The notes below the pieces were generated by a model. The model saw nothing but the letters and a program-made list of their open reading frames with translations. It was not told where the DNA came from and ran no database searches. 7,997 bases of DNA, from assembly GCA_018056825.1 (NCBI GenBank), contig JAGPEW010000028.1, positions 1 to 7,997 of the forward strand, written 5' to 3'. Shown here one piece after another: positions 5,047 to 7,997 of the stretch. Origin of the DNA: Candidatus Sordicultor aquaticus (lineage in GTDB: Bacteria; Atribacterota; Atribacteria; Atribacterales; Caldatribacteriaceae). Within the stretch, counting starts at the first letter, position 1. Each line of letters opens with the position of its first letter. The translations under genes and the position numbers were made by a program.

Positions 5047-6125
5047 TAATTAACTTTGAACAAAAGGCCGGTTCAAAATTGCTACAACAGGAACAAAGGC
5101 TGGCTTATCTTTTATTATTACCCACTTTTATAGTATTGATTGTGGTTGCTCTATACCCTTTAGGGCTGGTTTTTGTGACCAGTTTTACTGACCGTACCTT
5201 TGCTAGCCCGCGCCAGCCAAATTATGTGGGATTAAATAATTATGTTCAGTTGCTGGGTATGACCATTCGCGAGCTTCCCCCCTTAATTGATGAAGAAACC
5301 GGCCTCCAAGCTCTAGATCCGAAAACAGGAAAGCCACTGTATGAGCGCCCACTCCGTGTTCTCCCCCGAAAGCCGAGCAAATATCAAGAAGTAACCCAGT
5401 TTTCGCTTTTTGGTAAACGCTATGTCCTGGGAGCTACCGATCCCAATTTTGTCAAAGCGGTATGGGATACTCTGGTGTTCACTGTAATATCGGTTCTTCT
5501 GGAGACCATCCTGGGACTGGGTATTGCGTTGGTTGTGAACACTCCCTTTAAGGGACAGGGTGTGATGCGGGCGGCGATGCTGGTTCCCTGGGCAGTAATT
5601 ACCGTAGTTTCAGCCCGAATGTGGCAGTGGATGCTTGCACCCACCCGGGTAGGTGTAATTAACGTGACTTTGCAAAGGCTAGGTTTAGGAGATGGAAACA
5701 CCGCCTTTCTCAGCCAACCAGCATGGCAACTCCCAGCGCTCATTATGGTGGACGTATGGAAAACTACTCCTTTTATGGCTTTACTTCTTTTAGCCGGATT
5801 GCAGCTGATTCCTAATGAGCTGTATGAAGCAGCCCGAGTGGACGGAGCGGGTTTTCTGCGTCAGTTTATTTCTATTACTATGCCACTTTTGAAACCAACT
5901 ATGGCAGTAGCTTTAGTATTCCGCACCCTTGACGCTCTACGAGTGTTTGACTTATTCCAGGTGATGTTAGCCCAGAGTCGCTATTCAATGGCCAGTTACA
6001 ACTACTATCAATTAATTGGAAATCGAGCGATGGGAAAAGCTTCCGCAATTGGGGTAATTATATTCGTTTTCATTTTCATTTTTGCTGTACTGTATATCCG
6101 GATGCTGGGAGTGAAGACAGATTGA
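5043..6125 (+). CDS. CUT1 ABC transporter permease, MalF type
   Basis: A 360-residue inner-membrane protein, one half of the transport channel. Hydrophobic segments near 20-46, 137-166, 174-198, 229-255, about 280-303 and 335-357 give six predicted membrane spans. The cytoplasmic EAA loop that contacts the ATPase is at 262 onward (EAARVDGAGFLRQF...MPLLKP). Between the first two spans is an enlarged extracytoplasmic segment (about 72-133), rich in prolines and charged residues, where many CUT1 permeases of this type have only a short loop. Some maltose/trehalose-type MalF proteins also have an expanded region here. The start is ATG 5043 after GGAG (5033-5036), overlapping the stop of a possible leader ORF. 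The C-terminus overlaps the next permease by 4 nt. The substrate follows from the binding protein and is not identified. Confidence 0.93.
   Translation: MIINFEQKAGSKLLQQEQRLAYLLLLPTFIVLIVVALYPLGLVFVTSFTDRTFASPRQPNYVGLNNYVQLLGMTIRELPPLIDEETGLQALDPKTGKPLYERPLRVLPRKPSKYQEVTQFSLFGKRYVLGATDPNFVKAVWDTLVFTVISVLLETILGLGIALVVNTPFKGQGVMRAAMLVPWAVITVVSARMWQWMLAPTRVGVINVTLQRLGLGDGNTAFLSQPAWQLPALIMVDVWKTTPFMALLLLAGLQLIPNELYEAARVDGAGFLRQFISITMPLLKPTMAVALVFRTLDALRVFDLFQVMLAQSRYSMASYNYYQLIGNRAMGKASAIGVIIFVFIFIFAVLYIRMLGVKTD
6107..6124 (+). promoter_or_regulatory. RBS supporting the TTG start of the second permease
   Basis: GGGAGTG (6107-6113) is 8 nt before TTG 6122, while the in-frame ATG at 6134 would be 20 nt away. 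TTG 6122-6124 overlaps the preceding TGA (6123-6125). The junction shares AGATTGAGTAAA with the start of the GH4 gene. Confidence 0.6.
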
Positions 6126-6988
6126 GTAAATACATGACGAAATTAATTAACCGAATTCTTTTTTGGATAGTCATCGGAATTATTGTAGTCTATCTACTTT
6201 TCCCTTTTTACTGGGCAGTGAATTCTTCACTGAAAAATGAGAACCAGCTGATGATGACCCCAACTACTTTTGTTCCCCGCGACCCAGTCACAAAGACGTT
6301 TTCTCCCACCTTAGACAATTACCGAGCGGTGTTTCATAGCGACCAATTTACCCGGGGTTTGCGCAACAGTGCCGTCGTGGCTGGTGCCACCACTCTTTTA
6401 TCTTTGGCTCTAGGATCCTTTGCTGCTTTTGCCCTCGGAAAGCTCCACTTTAAGGGGAAAGCCTCGGCACTTTATATAATCCTTTCCATGACCATGTTTC
6501 CCCAGGTTACTATTTTATCTGGGCTATATGCAGTAATTACTGGATTGGGTCTTACTGCTATCCCAGGGATGATTTTATCCTATCTAATTTTTACTCTTCC
6601 TTTTACTGTGTGGGTGCTTACTACCTTTTTCCGAGATCTTCCTGTAGAGCTAATGCAAGCGGCCCAGGTGGATGGTGCAACTCCTTTTCAGACTTTCCGA
6701 TTAATTCTCTTACCGTTGACTGCACCAGCCCTGGTAACAGCTGGTCTTTTGGCTTTTATTGCAGCCTGGAATGAATATCTATTTGCTTTAACTTTTACTG
6801 CAATTGAGCCAATTTCCAGAACTGTTCCGGTGGCTATCGCTCTTTTCCCGGCGCTAGTTGCCCGTCAGGAGCCATTTGGAGAAATAATGGCTGCTGCTGT
6901 AGTGGTAACCATACCTATAGTTGTGTTGGTTTTAATCTTCCAGCGGCGAATTATTTCTGGACTTACAGCGGGAGCCATAAAAGGGTAG
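6122..6988 (+). CDS. CUT1 ABC transporter permease, MalG type
   Basis: A 288-residue inner-membrane protein of the usual MalG length, forming the channel with the MalF-type subunit. An N-terminal span (about 10-34, ending YLLFPFYWAVNSSLKN) is followed by the periplasmic TFVPRDP region, further spans, the EAA loop at about 179 onward (QAAQVDGATPFQTFRLILLP, with Q179 in place of the usual Glu), AAWNEYLFALTF, and a C-terminal span ending RRIISGLTAGAIKG, a typical MalG tail. The start is TTG within the previous stop, so the two permeases are translationally coupled and made in equal amounts. No ABC ATPase follows; a shared MsmK/MalK-type ATPase elsewhere in the genome is likely, as is common for this transporter class. 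Confidence 0.93.
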   Translation: MSKYMTKLINRILFWIVIGIIVVYLLFPFYWAVNSSLKNENQLMMTPTTFVPRDPVTKTFSPTLDNYRAVFHSDQFTRGLRNSAVVAGATTLLSLALGSFAAFALGKLHFKGKASALYIILSMTMFPQVTILSGLYAVITGLGLTAIPGMILSYLIFTLPFTVWVLTTFFRDLPVELMQAAQVDGATPFQTFRLILLPLTAPALVTAGLLAFIAAWNEYLFALTFTAIEPISRTVPVAIALFPALVARQEPFGEIMAAAVVVTIPIVVLVLIFQRRIISGLTAGAIKG

Positions 6989-7015
6989 ATGGGAAAAGCC
7001 TATATTACAAAGTAA
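6989..7015 (+). pseudogene. Possible start of a lost downstream gene (8 codons)
   Basis: ATG-GGA-AAA-GCC-TAT-ATT-ACA-AAG-TAA begins directly after the permease stop, preceded by AAAGGG (6980-6985). It looks like the first codons of a further operon gene now truncated, but eight codons cannot be assigned to any family and may be chance. Confidence 0.2.
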
Positions 7016-7105
7016 GTTCCTAAAAGTTAAAAACTGATTATGTAGACCTCCATCCTGAAAATATCGTGACGAGTGATGAGTGAGCAGTCATGAGTTTAAA
7101 TATCA

Positions 7106-7205
7106 CCCTCATCCTTACCTTCTCCCCTGAAGGGAGAAGGAACACTATTATTATTTCAAATTTCTTTTTCCCTCGCCTCTTGGTGGGAGAGGGTTAGGGT
7201 GAGGG
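7106..7205. repeat. 100-bp palindromic intergenic repeat with nested hairpins
   Basis: The outer arms, 7106-7126 and 7185-7205 (21 nt each), are inverted copies matching at 18 of 21 positions, of the CCCTCA-CCT-ACC-TCTCCC type. Inside the left arm's end is a perfect 9-bp hairpin (CCTTCTCCC 7118-7126 with GGGAGAAGG 7132-7140, loop CTGAA). Near the right arm, CCCTCGCC...GGTGGGAGAGGG (about 7170-7193) can form a second, imperfect one. The sequence type is a familiar dispersed intergenic palindrome in diverse bacterial genomes (from memory). It carries no transposase, so it resembles a MITE/REP-like element, and it may stabilise or terminate the operon mRNA. Confidence 0.75.
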
Positions 7206-7227
7206 ACATTATTTTCATCTTCATGTG

Positions 7228-7323
7228 ATGCTACCCAGCAATAGGAAGGTCTATCTTATTCATTGGCTTAGCGAAGATGTTCCTTTAGCCGAAGTTCAAC
7301 CTAAAACAGTTATAAAAAGGTAA
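7228..7323 (+). pseudogene. Short 31-codon frame, possible gene fragment
   Basis: ATG 7228 to TAA 7321 encodes MLPSNRKVYLIHWLSEDVPL then AEVQPKTVIKR. The run KVYLIHW looks like a beta strand near the start of an alpha/beta domain, so it could be the N-terminal scrap of a deleted gene. There is no good SD (preceding bases CATCTTCATGTG) and no family can be named. Confidence 0.2.
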
Positions 7324-7758
7324 TAATGCTCTATTTTAACGGATTCCCCCCAAATAAGTAGTATAGACTTTCCTTCTATTGATACCCAAATATTTCAAGT
7401 CAGCGTAAACTTATTTTAGGAGTTTTAAGAATAAATATTCCAAAGCAAGAAGGAAAAAGAGATATAACCATCCAGTTTTAGTGGTAGATATATCTATTGG
7501 AACATAAAGAGAAGAGGAGAGATTGTAAAGCAGTAAGAAGAGATGACCCCAAAGAGAGATTATCACTCTTTTTGGTGATATGAAATACCCGAGGATTTGT
7601 TATTATAACCATACCACTTTAGAGTATGCTCTATCCATCCCCGAGGTCTTTCTCCTTTGTTGAGTATTCTCCTGAAAATTATAATAACATTTTATCCGGC
7701 AATTGATGGACAGGCAATCTCAGTAGTTTTTGGACATCTTAGGTCGGTATAAACACCA

Positions 7759-7769
7759 TCATTCCTGAA
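7759..7769 (-). repeat. Possible degenerate core of the 40-bp repeat on the minus strand
   Basis: Read on the minus strand this is TTCAGGAATGA, one base different from the array core TTCGGGAATGA. It sits in a small palindrome CATTC-CT-GAATG (7760-7771), like the isolated copy near 865-876. The match is short and could be chance. Confidence 0.25.
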
Positions 7770-7872
7770 TGTGTCAGAATTATAAGGGAAAAACGATCCT
7801 CCTACCTATCACCCCTTTTTCATCACCCTGGCATATCTTTAAGCCGGTGTCTATAGTATTTAAATACCTTTG

Positions 7873-7997
7873 GATTCCCGATTAAAGATTTCGGGAATGA
7901 CAGAAGAAGAGAGATTCCTGATTGCTGATTTCGGGAATGATAGGGGTGGAGAGATTCCTGATTGCTGATTTCGGGAATGACAGGGGTGGAGAGATTG
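7873..7997 (+). repeat. 40-bp tandem repeat array, three full units plus the start of a fourth
   Basis: Units start with GATT at 7873, 7913, 7953 and 7993, an exact 40-bp period, and the array is cut by the window end. Units 2 and 3 differ at one base (T/C at 7941/7981); unit 1 is more diverged. Each unit has an inverted repeat: ATTCCCGA/TCGGGAAT with a 9-nt loop in unit 1 (7874-7898), and ATTCCTGA/TCGGGAAT in units 2 and 3, still pairing through one G-T wobble. The spacer tail is AGGGGTGGAGA. The 28-bp hairpin part separated by AG-rich tails is not like CRISPR: the between-hairpin segments are also repeated. The same core occurs singly at 867-878. Confidence 0.85.

Larger units (their letters stand above)
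6989..7997. other. Non-coding kilobase after the operon, no intact gene
   Basis: No frame on either strand gives a convincing protein of useful length. Contents: an 8-codon frame after the permease stop (6989-7015); a degenerate GTGACGAGTGATGAG-like stretch (7066-7094); the 100-bp inverted-repeat element (7106-7205); a 31-codon frame (7228-7323); small hairpins (TATCAC/GTGATA at 7561-7580, TAGAG/CTCTA at 7620-7633); a palindrome GTATTTAAATAC (7856-7867); and the 40-bp tandem array at the end. No intrinsic terminator with a T-run was found after the second permease. Confidence 0.7.

Noticed and set aside
7873..7997. CRISPR array
   Set aside because: The period is a constant 40 bp with no unique spacers: the segments between hairpins are themselves repeated, and no cas gene is present.
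7861..7997. tRNA or other structured RNA gene in the last kilobase
   Set aside because: The hairpins are part of the repeat units; no cloverleaf, T-loop GTTCGA-type sequence or CCA end was seen here or elsewhere in the window.

Overview
The window looks like one sugar-uptake locus from an anaerobic, possibly thermophilic, bacterium with a diderm envelope. The evidence is a CUT1-type ABC importer paired with a family 4 (GH4) glycosidase and a LacI-type regulator, a solute-binding protein with a cleavable signal peptide and no lipobox cysteine, frequent TTG/GTG starts, strong GGAGG-type ribosome binding sites, and long non-coding flanks full of decayed repeats. Thermotogota- or Atribacterota-like lineages would fit, but this placement is a weak inference without a marker gene.

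Layout. Positions 1-564 hold what looks like a decayed toxin-antitoxin module: the tail of a small unidentified protein, a strong SD, then a YgiT/MqsA-type antitoxin (zinc-finger-like part plus XRE-type helix-turn-helix) broken by an in-frame stop and lacking a start. Positions 565-997 have no intact gene but carry relics of dispersed repeats and a perfect 12-bp palindrome. A good sigma70-type promoter (998-1027) then drives a LacI-family regulator (1063-2079), whose stop overlaps the TTG start of a GH4 glycosidase (2072-3454). After a 119-bp gap with a candidate promoter and operator come the solute-binding protein (3574-4869), a strong intrinsic terminator (4875-4909), a candidate 25-codon leader ORF, a MalF-type permease (5043-6125) and a MalG-type permease (6122-6988) starting inside its predecessor's stop. 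No ABC ATPase is present. The last kilobase (6989-7997) has no convincing gene. It holds a 100-bp inverted-repeat element, short gene-like scraps, and a 40-bp tandem repeat array that runs off the edge.

How it works together (inference). The binding protein captures an oligosaccharide or glycoside in the periplasm, the two permeases import it unphosphorylated using an ATPase encoded elsewhere, and the GH4 enzyme cleaves it by the NAD+/metal-dependent redox mechanism of its family. The LacI protein probably represses both transcription starts. A shared 9-mer, CTAAAGTTT, lies just after the -10 element in front of lacI and, inverted within a near-palindrome, after the candidate -10 in front of the binding-protein gene. 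The terminator would give much more binding protein than permease.

The most interesting points are the GH4 active-site motif CHQI, which differs from the motifs I know for characterised GH4 specificities; a LacI hinge with no canonical hinge helix; the candidate shared operator; the leader ORF coupled to the first permease; and the 40-bp array whose hairpin is kept by a G-T wobble. I see no defence system or clearly unprecedented gene cluster.
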